Shown here one piece after another: positions 32,788 to 39,921 of a stretch of 40,224 nucleotides of DNA; the stretch's first letter is position 1; every line of letters starts with the position of its first letter. The DNA lies in assembly GCA_022825675.1 (NCBI GenBank), contig JAJDWK010000058.1, positions 1-40,224 on the forward strand, in the 5' to 3' direction. The DNA comes from Anaerolineae bacterium (lineage in GTDB: Bacteria; Chloroflexota; Anaerolineae; Aggregatilineales; Phototrophicaceae). The notes under the pieces are model-generated. The model had not been told where the DNA came from, made no database searches, and was given only the letters and a program-made list of their open reading frames with translations. A program made the translations under genes and the position numbers.

Positions 32788-32900
32788 TTCACCACAAAGA
32801 CACCAAGAACACAAAGATAATCCTATAAATCCGCAGAAACACCCCTGCATCACCCCTTTTTCTGCGGATAGGAAAAAAACCTTTATGTCTTTGTGGTGAA
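32788..32900. repeat. Full-length inverted-repeat element with B arms
   Basis: The left arm TTCACCACAAAGACACCAAG (and on to 32816) is the complement of a B unit, and the right arm ends CTTTATGTCTTTGTGGTGAA (32881-32900). Inner arms ATCCGCAGAAA (32827-32837) and TTTCTGCGGAT (about 32859-32869) are complementary around a CACCCCTGCATCACCCC core, which also occurs in the D repeats. The whole 113 bp folds as one imperfect palindrome. Gap content of 32681-32928 is otherwise featureless. Confidence 0.82.
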
Positions 32901-32928
32901 TGAGTATCTGATGCGCTTGCGCCCTGGC

Positions 32929-34626
32929 TTAGCCCCGCAGCCGCTGGCGCAGCAGGCTCAAGAGCCAGGACAGCTCCCGCAGCCCCAGCCAGCGCGCCGC
33001 CAGCAAAAATAGTCCGCCATAAAGCAGCGCGCAAGCCGCCACCAGCGCCAGCTCCCGCCAGATGCTGCCGCTGCCAAAAAGCGCCAGCAGCAGCGGCAGC
33101 GTCAGCAGCGCCGCCGCCGCCATAATCAGCGACGCCAGCGCCGACTTCAAGCCCGTGAGCAAGAGCCGCTGCCGCCCGAAGCCGCCCAGCCGCCGCTGCA
33201 ACAGCGCCAGGCTGATGGCGGCGTGCGTCAGGTGTTTGACGCTGTCCGCCAGCATCAGGCTGTATAAGCCGAAGCGCTCGAAGAGCATCAGCGCGACCGC
33301 CAGATAAGCGACCAGGCTGACGATGCCGATGAGGGCGGGACTGAGCGTGTCTTTGCGCGCGTAAAAGGCATAGACCAGCAGCAGGTCAAAAGCGGCGAAG
33401 GGCAATCCCAGCAGATAGAGGCGCAGGGCAGTCGCCGTGATTTCGGTATCCGCGGCGAGGAACGCGCCATTTTCAAAGAGCAAGCCGATAATCGGCACGG
33501 CGAGCACAAAAAGCCCGGCGGCGGCGGGCAAAATCAGCGCCGTCGTCAGGCGCAAGCCCAAGCCCAAGGTATCTTTGAAAGCGCGCCCGGCCTGGGCGGT
33601 CATCGCGGCGGATTGCCGCGCCAATGTCGGCAGGATAGCGACGCTGATGGCGGTCGCCACCAAGCCTTGCGGGAACTGTATCAAAGTGGTCGCCAGGTTC
33701 ATGATGGTGATGCCGCCTTCTATGCTGTGGCTGGCGAGGTTGTAGCTGAAGGGGCGGATGATTAATGTGTCGATGACCAGCGAGAGCATCACCGGCAGAT
33801 AAAGCGCGCCGATGCGCTTCAGCGCCGGGTGACGCCAGTGTAAGCTGAAGCGCAGGCGGTCCAGCCGCAAGCCAAATAGTTGCAGCGCCATCTGCGCGCC
33901 CGCGCCGATGAGCCAGCCGAGGGCGACGACGGTGATGCCAGCCGCCGGGCGCGCCAAGACGAAGGGGGCGACATGCGCGCCCGCCCGATTCAAGGCGGGC
34001 AAAAGCGTCAGCGAGGGCGCCAGCGCCAGCGTCACCAGCACGATGCAAGCGTTGAAGACGACGCCGGCAAATGCGGGCAATGTGAAGGAGCGCAGGGCGA
34101 AGAGCGCGCCGCTGAAGAGCGCGAAGAGGCTCATAAATAGCAGGGCGGGCGCGGTCAAACGCAGCAAATCAACGGCGAGGCGCTGGGTGGCGGCATCCGC
34201 GCCCGAGGCGACCAGCGGCACAATCTGCGGTGCCAGCGCTTCAATCAGCAGCACAAGAAGCGCCAGCACGGCGATGACGAGGCTCATCAAGGCGGAGAGC
34301 ACGCGCCACAATTCTTCTTTGCCGCGGCTGGTGATGACATCGCTAAAAACGGGCACGATCGCGCCGTTGATATGCCCGCCGATGAGCAGGTCATAGATGG
34401 CTTTGGGCACGATGATGGCGGCTTGCAAGGCGTCAACAGCGCCCGTCGCGCCGAAGAGGTAGGTGATGACAATCTCGCGGGCGAGCCCGAGGATGCGGCT
34501 GCAGATATTGCCCAGCGCCAGGATGCCGCTGGCGCCGGCGACGCTGGCGTTGGTGCGCTCTTGTTCGTCGGGCAGGGCGGCGGGGGCGGCGTCAGCGCCC
34601 GCCATGTTTGCTTCGTCCGCGGTCAT
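32929..34626 (-). CDS. murJ: Lipid II flippase MurJ (MviN)
   Basis: This 565-aa integral membrane protein of the MOP superfamily would flip lipid II across the membrane for peptidoglycan synthesis. After a soluble N-terminal stretch it has the family start GILALGNICSRILGLAREIVITYLFGATGAVDALQAAIIVPKAIYDLL. It continues with GHINGAIVPVFSDV, FPQGLVATAISVAILPTLARQSA, and about fourteen membrane segments. Its length fits. It lies 47 nt downstream of the methyltransferase-HNH gene and may be co-transcribed with it. Confidence 0.9.
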   Translation of the reverse strand: MTADEANMAGADAAPAALPDEQERTNASVAGASGILALGNICSRILGLAREIVITYLFGATGAVDALQAAIIVPKAIYDLLIGGHINGAIVPVFSDVITSRGKEELWRVLSALMSLVIAVLALLVLLIEALAPQIVPLVASGADAATQRLAVDLLRLTAPALLFMSLFALFSGALFALRSFTLPAFAGVVFNACIVLVTLALAPSLTLLPALNRAGAHVAPFVLARPAAGITVVALGWLIGAGAQMALQLFGLRLDRLRFSLHWRHPALKRIGALYLPVMLSLVIDTLIIRPFSYNLASHSIEGGITIMNLATTLIQFPQGLVATAISVAILPTLARQSAAMTAQAGRAFKDTLGLGLRLTTALILPAAAGLFVLAVPIIGLLFENGAFLAADTEITATALRLYLLGLPFAAFDLLLVYAFYARKDTLSPALIGIVSLVAYLAVALMLFERFGLYSLMLADSVKHLTHAAISLALLQRRLGGFGRQRLLLTGLKSALASLIMAAAALLTLPLLLALFGSGSIWRELALVAACALLYGGLFLLAARWLGLRELSWLLSLLRQRLRG

Positions 34627-34673
34627 CAGAACAACTTTCGCTCGCCCTGCCCCTGGTTATACACGGGCGGGGC

Positions 34674-35891
34674 TTAGCGTTCTTGGCTGGCGCGCCACTC
34701 CGCCATCGTTTTGCTGCCTTTGCTGCGGTTGCAGCCAGAGCAGAGCAGCTGCAAGTTGTCGGGATGGTCGTTGCCGCCGCGGGATTTCGGCACAATATGG
34801 TCCACATCCATGATATTGAAGGGAAAATGCAAGCCACAGCCAACGCAGTTGCCTTCCTGCTCGCCATAAAGGCGGTGCCGGTGGGTGCGATAATTGGGCA
34901 GCTTGCCCAAATCAGTGCGTTTGGGCGGCGTTTCCAGCACATTCACGCCGCGCCACATCGGCAGCTGATAGGAGCGTATCCGTTCATTCACCAGCTTGAT
35001 GGCGAGGGGTGACAAATCACAGCCGATCCAGCGCCGGTCTTGTAATTCGGCGGCGACGAGCGTGGTCGCGCAGCCGCAGAAGGGGTCAAAGACCAGGTCG
35101 CCTTCGTTGGAAGAGGCCTCGATGATGCGGTCGAGCAGGGCGAGCGGCTTCTGCGTTGGGTAGCCGGTGCGTTCTTTTGCTGTCGGCGCGATGACGCCAA
35201 TATTCCAAACATCGCGCATTGGCGCGCCTGGCGAATCTTCGCCCGTTTTCACGCCGCGTTTGCGCCGCCCCGATTCATCAAAAACATTGATGATTTTCTT
35301 GCCGCCATCCGCTTTGAGGGTCGATGCCGCCAGCGGTTCATAGAGCTGATTCCAAGTGACATCTTTCGATAGCGCATAGCGAAAAACAATATCGTGCATG
35401 CGCTGGAAGTTTTTCTGTTTGGCGGGCCAGCGGCGGTAGGACCAGATAATCTCGTTGCGGAAATTGTCTTTGCCAAAGACGGCGTCCAGCAGCAGCTTGA
35501 GATAATGGCTGGCGGTGGTATCGCAATGCAGATAGAGGCTGCCGCTCGGCTTGAGGATGCGCCGCATTTCCATCAAACGCACCGCCATCATAATCAGATA
35601 GCTCATCATGCCCTTGCCATGGGTAACCCGCGCCGCTTCGATGACGCTGTAAGCGGCGGGATGGCGGTCCGCCAATTCGCCATGCTCATGCACATCAACA
35701 TCGGAAAGCGTCCAGGTGTCCTTGAAAGCCGCGCCCGCCGCCACCGAGCCGATGGGCGCGGCATAATCTTGATTGGAATTAAACGGCGGGTCGAGATAGA
35801 TGAGGTCGACGCAGGCGCTGTTCATCCCGCGCATGACGGGCAGATTGTCGCCCACCCATACGGTCTTGTCTTTGAAATTCGGCACTGCCAT
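34674..35891 (-). CDS. DNA methyltransferase (N6-adenine/N4-cytosine, beta-type) fused to a C-terminal HNH endonuclease domain
   Basis: The start at 35891 follows AGGAGC and gives 405 aa. The catalytic motif IV is DPPFNS (residues 34-39); it precedes motif I (VFDPFCGCATTLVAA, about 275), so the motif order is the beta type. YPTQKPLALLDRII is also typical. Residues about 345-400 form an HNH module: CVGCG, then DVDHIVPKSRGGNDHPDNLQLLC, then SGCNRSKG, with two Cys pairs for zinc and the DH pair of the nuclease. The chain may thus both methylate and cut DNA, as a compact restriction-modification enzyme, or nick at modified sites. Recognition sequence unknown. Confidence 0.88.
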   Translation of the reverse strand: MAVPNFKDKTVWVGDNLPVMRGMNSACVDLIYLDPPFNSNQDYAAPIGSVAAGAAFKDTWTLSDVDVHEHGELADRHPAAYSVIEAARVTHGKGMMSYLIMMAVRLMEMRRILKPSGSLYLHCDTTASHYLKLLLDAVFGKDNFRNEIIWSYRRWPAKQKNFQRMHDIVFRYALSKDVTWNQLYEPLAASTLKADGGKKIINVFDESGRRKRGVKTGEDSPGAPMRDVWNIGVIAPTAKERTGYPTQKPLALLDRIIEASSNEGDLVFDPFCGCATTLVAAELQDRRWIGCDLSPLAIKLVNERIRSYQLPMWRGVNVLETPPKRTDLGKLPNYRTHRHRLYGEQEGNCVGCGLHFPFNIMDVDHIVPKSRGGNDHPDNLQLLCSGCNRSKGSKTMAEWRASQER

Positions 35892-35981
35892 CGCGCTGCT
35901 CCTGAAGCCCTCTGCACTGCAAGTGTATCCCAAAACGGGACCGATATAACGCGCGCCTGTGTTCCCCGCCCGCCCGCTGAG

Positions 35982-36386
35982 CTATTCAAGCGTCAGCAAG
36001 TAGGCAATCACATCAGCGAGGTCAGCCGCTTCCAGGCTGTTTTCATAGCCAGCGTACATCACATCGGCATAACCCGGGACCAGGTGCTCGCCCGGGCGCA
36101 GGATGCTCCAATACAAGTATTCCGCCGCCGATTGCCCGCTGACGCGCCCGCCCGCGGCATTGGCGATGCCCGCCAGCCCATTGCCGACGCCATCCCGCTG
36201 GCTGAGCGCATGGCAAGCCGAGCAGGCGGGCGCGCCTCCGTTGGATTGGCTGAAGAGTTTCTCGCCGCTGCCGGCATCCGCCAGGCTGAAGTCGATATCA
36301 GCGAAAGCGATGCGCGGCGGCTCGGCGCTGCAGGCGCTCAAAAGCAGCGCCAATAGCAAGGCAAGCAGACAAATTCGGCATTTCAT
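35982..36386 (-). CDS. Cytochrome c lipoprotein, single heme
   Basis: This 134-aa protein has a lipoprotein signal with lipobox LSAC (Cys19). One heme site is present, CSACH (Cys55, Cys58, His59). The region LVPGYADVMYAGYENSLEAADLADVIAYLLTL carries a candidate axial Met and the usual C-terminal helix. It is likely a membrane-anchored electron carrier on the outer face of the membrane. No oxidase or dehydrogenase is adjacent, so its partner is unknown. It is transcribed divergently from the AlkX-like gene. Confidence 0.87.
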   Translation of the reverse strand: MKCRICLLALLLALLLSACSAEPPRIAFADIDFSLADAGSGEKLFSQSNGGAPACSACHALSQRDGVGNGLAGIANAAGGRVSGQSAAEYLYWSILRPGEHLVPGYADVMYAGYENSLEAADLADVIAYLLTLE

Positions 36387-36397
36387 AGCGCCACACT

Positions 36398-36426
36398 TTG
36401 ACAGGCATACATTCCGCCGCTAGTAT
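36398..36426 (+). promoter_or_regulatory. Sigma-70-type promoter of the AlkX-like gene
   Basis: A perfect -35 TTGACA (36398-36403) with optimal 17-nt spacing to TAGTAT (36421-36426), 49 nt before the start codon. Confidence 0.55.
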
Positions 36427-36475
36427 CGCATTCAGAAGCCGCGCGCTCAATGCCTAGCCAAAACAAGCCGATGCC

Positions 36476-37588
36476 ATGGTACTGACCTTCAGCCGTCAGC
36501 AGCTGCAACATATTCGCCTGCGACATCAGGGCTTGAGCGCCGCTAGCCGCGCCGATTCCGCCAGCGAGGTTGCGCGCCGCCTCGTCGCCCTGCAAGCGCA
36601 GGAGCTGCCCTCGGCGCGGCTGGCGATTCATGCCCGCGCCCGCGGCATCAGGTCGGCGGATATCGCGCAGGCGCGGGAAGAAGAGCGCAGCTTCGTCTTG
36701 AGCTGGTGCCTGCGCGGCACCCTGCATTTGGTCGCGGCGGAAGACATCGGCTGGCTGCTGGCGCTCTGCGGGGCGGGCGCCATCCGCGGGAGCAACAGCC
36801 GCTACCAGCAGCTCGGCTTGAGCGAGCCAATACGCGAGCGAGCGCTGGACGAAATCCAACGCATCTTAAGCCGTGATGCCGCCCTGCCGCGCGCGGAACT
36901 GGCGGCGAAACTCGCGGAAAAGCACATCCCGACCGCCGGGCAGGCGATTCATCATCTCGTTCGCTTCGCAGCGCTGCGCGGGCTTGTCTGCCTGGGACCA
37001 GAAATCGCTGGCGATTTGACCTATACCCTGCTGGCGGATTGGCTGCCGGCCGCTCTCCAGCCGCGCCTGCCCGCCGACCCCGCGGCGGAACTGGCGCGGC
37101 GTTATCTGGCGGCTTACGCGCCGGCGACGCTGGCGGATTTCGCGCGTTGGTCGGGCTTGGGCAAGCGCGCCGCGCTTAATGCCTGGGCGGCTGTCGCCAG
37201 CGAATGCGCCGCCGTCAGCCTGCCGGATGGGGACGGGCGCATGCTGGTGGCGCAAGCCGTTCCGCTTGTGGAGCCGCCGCCTGCTTCCGCCCGCTTCCTC
37301 CCGCGGTATGACAATTATCTGCTGGCATACGCCCGCCGCGATTTTATGGTCGCCGCCGAACACATCAAAAAAGTGCAGCCCGGCGGCGGCTTGATACGGG
37401 CATGCGCCCTCATCGACGGGCAAGCGCGGGCGGGCTGGAAGCTGGAAACGCGGCGCAAGCGCGCCCGCCTCACCATCATGCCTTATGCGCGCTTGAGCGC
37501 CGGCGAGCGGGCGCTGCTGGAAGCGGAAGCTGAGCAGCTGGGCGCATTCCTGGGCAGCCCGCTCGACATGCGCGTCGCCAGCGGCTGA
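36476..37588 (+). CDS. Winged-helix DNA-binding / AlkZ-like DNA glycosylase family protein (HTH_42)
   Basis: This 370-aa protein begins FSRQQLQHIRLRHQGL and carries LVALQAQELPSARLAI, in which Gln40-x-Gln42 matches the catalytic QxQ of the AlkZ/YcaQ family. It continues with SWCLRGTLHLVAAEDIGWLLAL, YAPATLADFARWSGL and FLPRYDNYLLAYARRDFM, all landmarks of Pfam HTH_42. Characterised members are glycosylases that unhook DNA crosslinks or remove bulky adducts. Activity here is predicted from the QxQ motif only. It has its own promoter at 36398-36426. Confidence 0.85.
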   Translation: MVLTFSRQQLQHIRLRHQGLSAASRADSASEVARRLVALQAQELPSARLAIHARARGIRSADIAQAREEERSFVLSWCLRGTLHLVAAEDIGWLLALCGAGAIRGSNSRYQQLGLSEPIRERALDEIQRILSRDAALPRAELAAKLAEKHIPTAGQAIHHLVRFAALRGLVCLGPEIAGDLTYTLLADWLPAALQPRLPADPAAELARRYLAAYAPATLADFARWSGLGKRAALNAWAAVASECAAVSLPDGDGRMLVAQAVPLVEPPPASARFLPRYDNYLLAYARRDFMVAAEHIKKVQPGGGLIRACALIDGQARAGWKLETRRKRARLTIMPYARLSAGERALLEAEAEQLGAFLGSPLDMRVASG

Positions 37589-37603
37589 TGGGCTAATGCC
37601 AAA

Positions 37604-38908
37604 CTAACTGGAGACTATGCCCTCCGCCTGGCGGATAAAGCGCGCCAGCACATCATCAATGGCGAAGGACGGCTTGCCATAAAGGAAGCTGTGCACAGTA
37701 TTGTTGAAATTCTTGGTCCAATGTTTGGGGATGGCGCTCTCGCCATAGACCGCGCCCCAGATGCTGCCAGCGGTGGCGGCGGTGCAGTCATTGTCCTTGC
37801 CCATGGCGACCGTCTCGCCGATGACCTTGCTGAAATTGTCGCCGCCAATGGTCAAACCCCAGATGGTGAGCACAGTGTTGTTGATGGCATGGGCGCCGCC
37901 CATGGTGGTATAGCGCTGCTCGACAGCGGCGGCGGCATCGCGATAATTGGCGATGGACGGCGCTATATCCAGCGCCCAGCGGATTTCCCGCGCCAGCAGG
38001 CAATCCGCGGGAATCTCTTGCAAGCCGATATGCAGCGCCTCCAGCGGGCTATCCACAGCAAAAGCCGCCGATATCGCCGCCGAGAAGAACATAGCGGCGA
38101 AGATGCCGTTGCGCCGATGGCTGACGACCGCATCACGATGGGCGAATTCCGCCGCTTTCTCGGGCATGCCGGGCGCGGCATAGCCCCAGGGGTCAGAGCG
38201 GATGTCCGCGCCAATCCAGTTGAGATAGGGGTTGCCGACTTCAGCCGCCCGCAGCGGCGCGACGCCCTGACGCAGGTTCGCCAGCGCGATGCCCTCAGCG
38301 GTGAAGGCGAAGGGCAGGTACTGCACCCAGGCTTTGCCTAGGTCATCAGTCGTGAAGCCGCTACCGTATTCTTCCAAAATCAACAGCCCCAGCAAGGTAT
38401 AATTCAGGTCGTCATCGGTGGGCACGCCGTTCATCTGCGCCGGCGTGAAATCGGCGCGCAGGCTGGTCTCGTATTTATGGTTGTGCGGCTGCTCCGCCTG
38501 GCTCCAATAATCCTGCAGCGGATAGGCATCGCCGAGATAGTCCGCCCAGCGCTCCATGCGCTCGACAGTCCAGCCCTCGACAATCGAGCCGAGTGTGCAG
38601 CCGGCGCAGCGCCCCAGCCAGGAGCCCGCCAGGCGCTCGGGGAAATCCGCCGCCAGCCGCGTCCACATGCGGCGCGTTCCCGGCGGGCGCAGCTGACGGA
38701 TCGCCCCCAGGTCATCGGGTTCCGCTTGCGCCAGCTGCGGGTCGTCGGGCAGGGCGTCCAGCTCCGCGAGTTTCTGCTGCAGCACGCTTTCGATTTCGGC
38801 GACTTTCTCGACGACGCCGGGCGCGCCAAACTCGACCTTCTGTTGGGCATACGCGTTGAGCTTGCGCTCCCAACCCGCTAAAGCCTGGGGATAGTCAAAG
38901 AGTTTCAT
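37604..38908 (-). CDS. ADP-ribosylglycohydrolase family protein
   Basis: This 434-aa protein starts after AGGAGACG. The N-terminal helical part (1-80) is an extension (KLNAYAQQKVEFGAPGVVEKVAEIE). The catalytic domain has RLAGSWLGRCAGCTLGSIVEG, the metal motif PTDDDLNYTLLGLLIL, and the second metal motif AMGKDNDCTAATAGSIWGAVYG. These match the DraG/ARH fold, which removes ADP-ribose from proteins or small molecules using two Mg2+ ions. FAHRDAVVSHRRNGIFAAMF is also typical. The substrate is unknown, and no ADP-ribosyltransferase is adjacent. Confidence 0.88.
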   Translation of the reverse strand: MKLFDYPQALAGWERKLNAYAQQKVEFGAPGVVEKVAEIESVLQQKLAELDALPDDPQLAQAEPDDLGAIRQLRPPGTRRMWTRLAADFPERLAGSWLGRCAGCTLGSIVEGWTVERMERWADYLGDAYPLQDYWSQAEQPHNHKYETSLRADFTPAQMNGVPTDDDLNYTLLGLLILEEYGSGFTTDDLGKAWVQYLPFAFTAEGIALANLRQGVAPLRAAEVGNPYLNWIGADIRSDPWGYAAPGMPEKAAEFAHRDAVVSHRRNGIFAAMFFSAAISAAFAVDSPLEALHIGLQEIPADCLLAREIRWALDIAPSIANYRDAAAAVEQRYTTMGGAHAINNTVLTIWGLTIGGDNFSKVIGETVAMGKDNDCTAATAGSIWGAVYGESAIPKHWTKNFNNTVHSFLYGKPSFAIDDVLARFIRQAEGIVSS

Positions 38909-38997
38909 GCTCGTCTCCTATTTCTATTTTCTTTACTCTTGGCAGCAGCGAATACTGAGGAGTGTAACGCATTTCCGCGCTGCCCGCGCCGCTTTGC

Positions 38998-39028
38998 TTG
39001 ACTGCAAGCGTCATTTTCGCGGTACGAT
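38998..39028 (+). promoter_or_regulatory. Candidate promoter of the first small secreted protein
   Basis: TTGACT (38998-39003) is followed after 10 nt by TTTTCGCG (39014-39021) and then TACGAT (39023-39028). The same layout occurs before the gene at 39707. Just downstream, AAGGTA (39030-39035) and TACCTT (39043-39048) form a short dyad before the ribosome-binding site AAGGTGGTG. Confidence 0.45.
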
Positions 39029-39061
39029 AAAGGTAGGCAATATACCTTAAGGTGGTGCCCT

Positions 39062-39442
39062 ATGCAGAAGCGAAAGTTTATCCCAATCGCAATCGCGCTG
39101 ATTGCGCTGCTCTTCGCAATTTCAGCGCTGCCGAATCTGGCAAGTTCAACCTGCTCCAAGCCCGAAAATTTCGCCTATGACGGTTATGAGGATAATCTCG
39201 ACTATTTCACTTGGGATACGGTGAATTGCAGCGGCATCACTTTTCAAGTCAAAGGCGGCGGCATCATCGGCAATTGGGCTGGCGTGTACTTTTCCACCAA
39301 CTATCTGACGCACAGTTCCGGCACCACCAAGCTGGGCATCACGCCCTTTAACAATGTAGCTGGCATCCCGCTGCAATTCCGCGTCAAGGTGGGCAATTCG
39401 CCCTTCAGCGATGTCGTGGAAGTGGACTTCCATGCCACTTAG
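39062..39442 (+). CDS. Small secreted protein, paralog of the gene at 39922
   Basis: This 126-aa protein starts after AAGGTGGTG. The signal peptide (FIPIAIALIALLFAISALPNLA) precedes a mature domain of about 100 residues: FAYDGYEDNLDYFTWDTVNCSGITFQVKGGGIIGNWAGVYF, then STNYLTHSSGTTKLGI. The 39922 protein aligns through F-YDG, F-W-T, F-KGGG, N-W and YLT. The beta-rich pattern suggests an Ig/FN3-like fold, but I recognise no named family. A terminator follows immediately. Confidence 0.72.
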   Translation: MQKRKFIPIAIALIALLFAISALPNLASSTCSKPENFAYDGYEDNLDYFTWDTVNCSGITFQVKGGGIIGNWAGVYFSTNYLTHSSGTTKLGITPFNNVAGIPLQFRVKVGNSPFSDVVEVDFHAT

Positions 39443-39470
39443 CGCCCCGCTATACCGGTGGCGCGTTTTT
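39442..39470 (+). terminator. Rho-independent terminator after the small secreted protein
   Basis: GCGCCCCG (39442-39449) pairs with CGGTGGCGC (39456-39464), with one bulged T, around CTATAC. G and five T residues follow. The stem begins inside the stop codon. Confidence 0.65.
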
Positions 39471-39483
39471 AATACAGCTTAAT

Positions 39484-39600
39484 TGGCAGGGGCGTCTCGG
39501 CGAGACGCTTCTTTTTTCCAGCGCTGCCGCTTGGGCGTTTCAGCGAAACCCCCTGCAAGCGACTCCCTGGGCGGTCCACCGGGTCGCCCCTGCCAGTTGG
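39484..39600 (+). repeat. Dispersed D-type hairpins and associated repeat DNA
   Basis: GCGTCTCG (39492-39499) and CGAGACGC (39501-39508) form a hairpin followed by TTCTTTTTT, which could also act as a second terminator. A further D copy, GGGCGTTTCAGCGAAACCCC, lies at 39533-39552. GGGCGGTCCACCGGGTCGCCCC follows (39568-39591). No gene is present in 39443-39706. Confidence 0.7.
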
Positions 39601-39643
39601 GATGCACTGTGGAGAATTGTCCACTCCCCGAATGGTGATTCGA

Positions 39644-39673
39644 TTGACTGGCGCATAGGTTTTCGCGTATCAT
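39644..39673 (+). promoter_or_regulatory. Candidate promoter of the 47-aa secreted peptide
   Basis: TTGACT (39644-39649), 10 nt, TTTTCGCG (39660-39667) and TATCAT (39668-39673); the -35 to -10 spacing is 18 nt. The motif pair matches that at 38998 in sequence and spacing. Confidence 0.5.
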
Positions 39674-39706
39674 GATAGTAAGAGATTTCACAAATGGAGG
39701 ATCGAG

Positions 39707-39850
39707 ATGGGCATTCGCCCCGTCAGCAGGATTGCCAGCGTCACGATCGCGCTGATATTTTTCTTCGCCGCCCTGCCGCTGCAGGCGCAGCCCGACAGCT
39801 GCGAGAGCGCCCTGGCAACCAAGTGGGTGGAAATCGAAAAGACCTTCTAA
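39707..39850 (+). CDS. Very small secreted peptide, possibly shortened by a nonsense codon
   Basis: GGAGG stands 6 nt before ATG 39707. The 47-aa product has a signal peptide (VTIALIFFFAALPLQAQ) and a short mature part, PDSCESALATKWVEIEKTF, ending at TAA 39848-39850. The same frame stays open after the TAA for 19 codons (ARRAGEQDERAICERQKIN). It reaches another TAA directly in front of the next gene's ribosome-binding site. That extension continues the charged helical character. The gene may be a 67-residue protein cut by a nonsense mutation, or may truly end at 39850. Confidence 0.55.
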   Translation: MGIRPVSRIASVTIALIFFFAALPLQAQPDSCESALATKWVEIEKTF

Positions 39851-39921
39851 GCCAGGCGCGCCGGCGAGCAGGACGAGCGAGCAATTTGTGAACGCCAAAA
39901 AATAAATTAAGGAGCAATATC

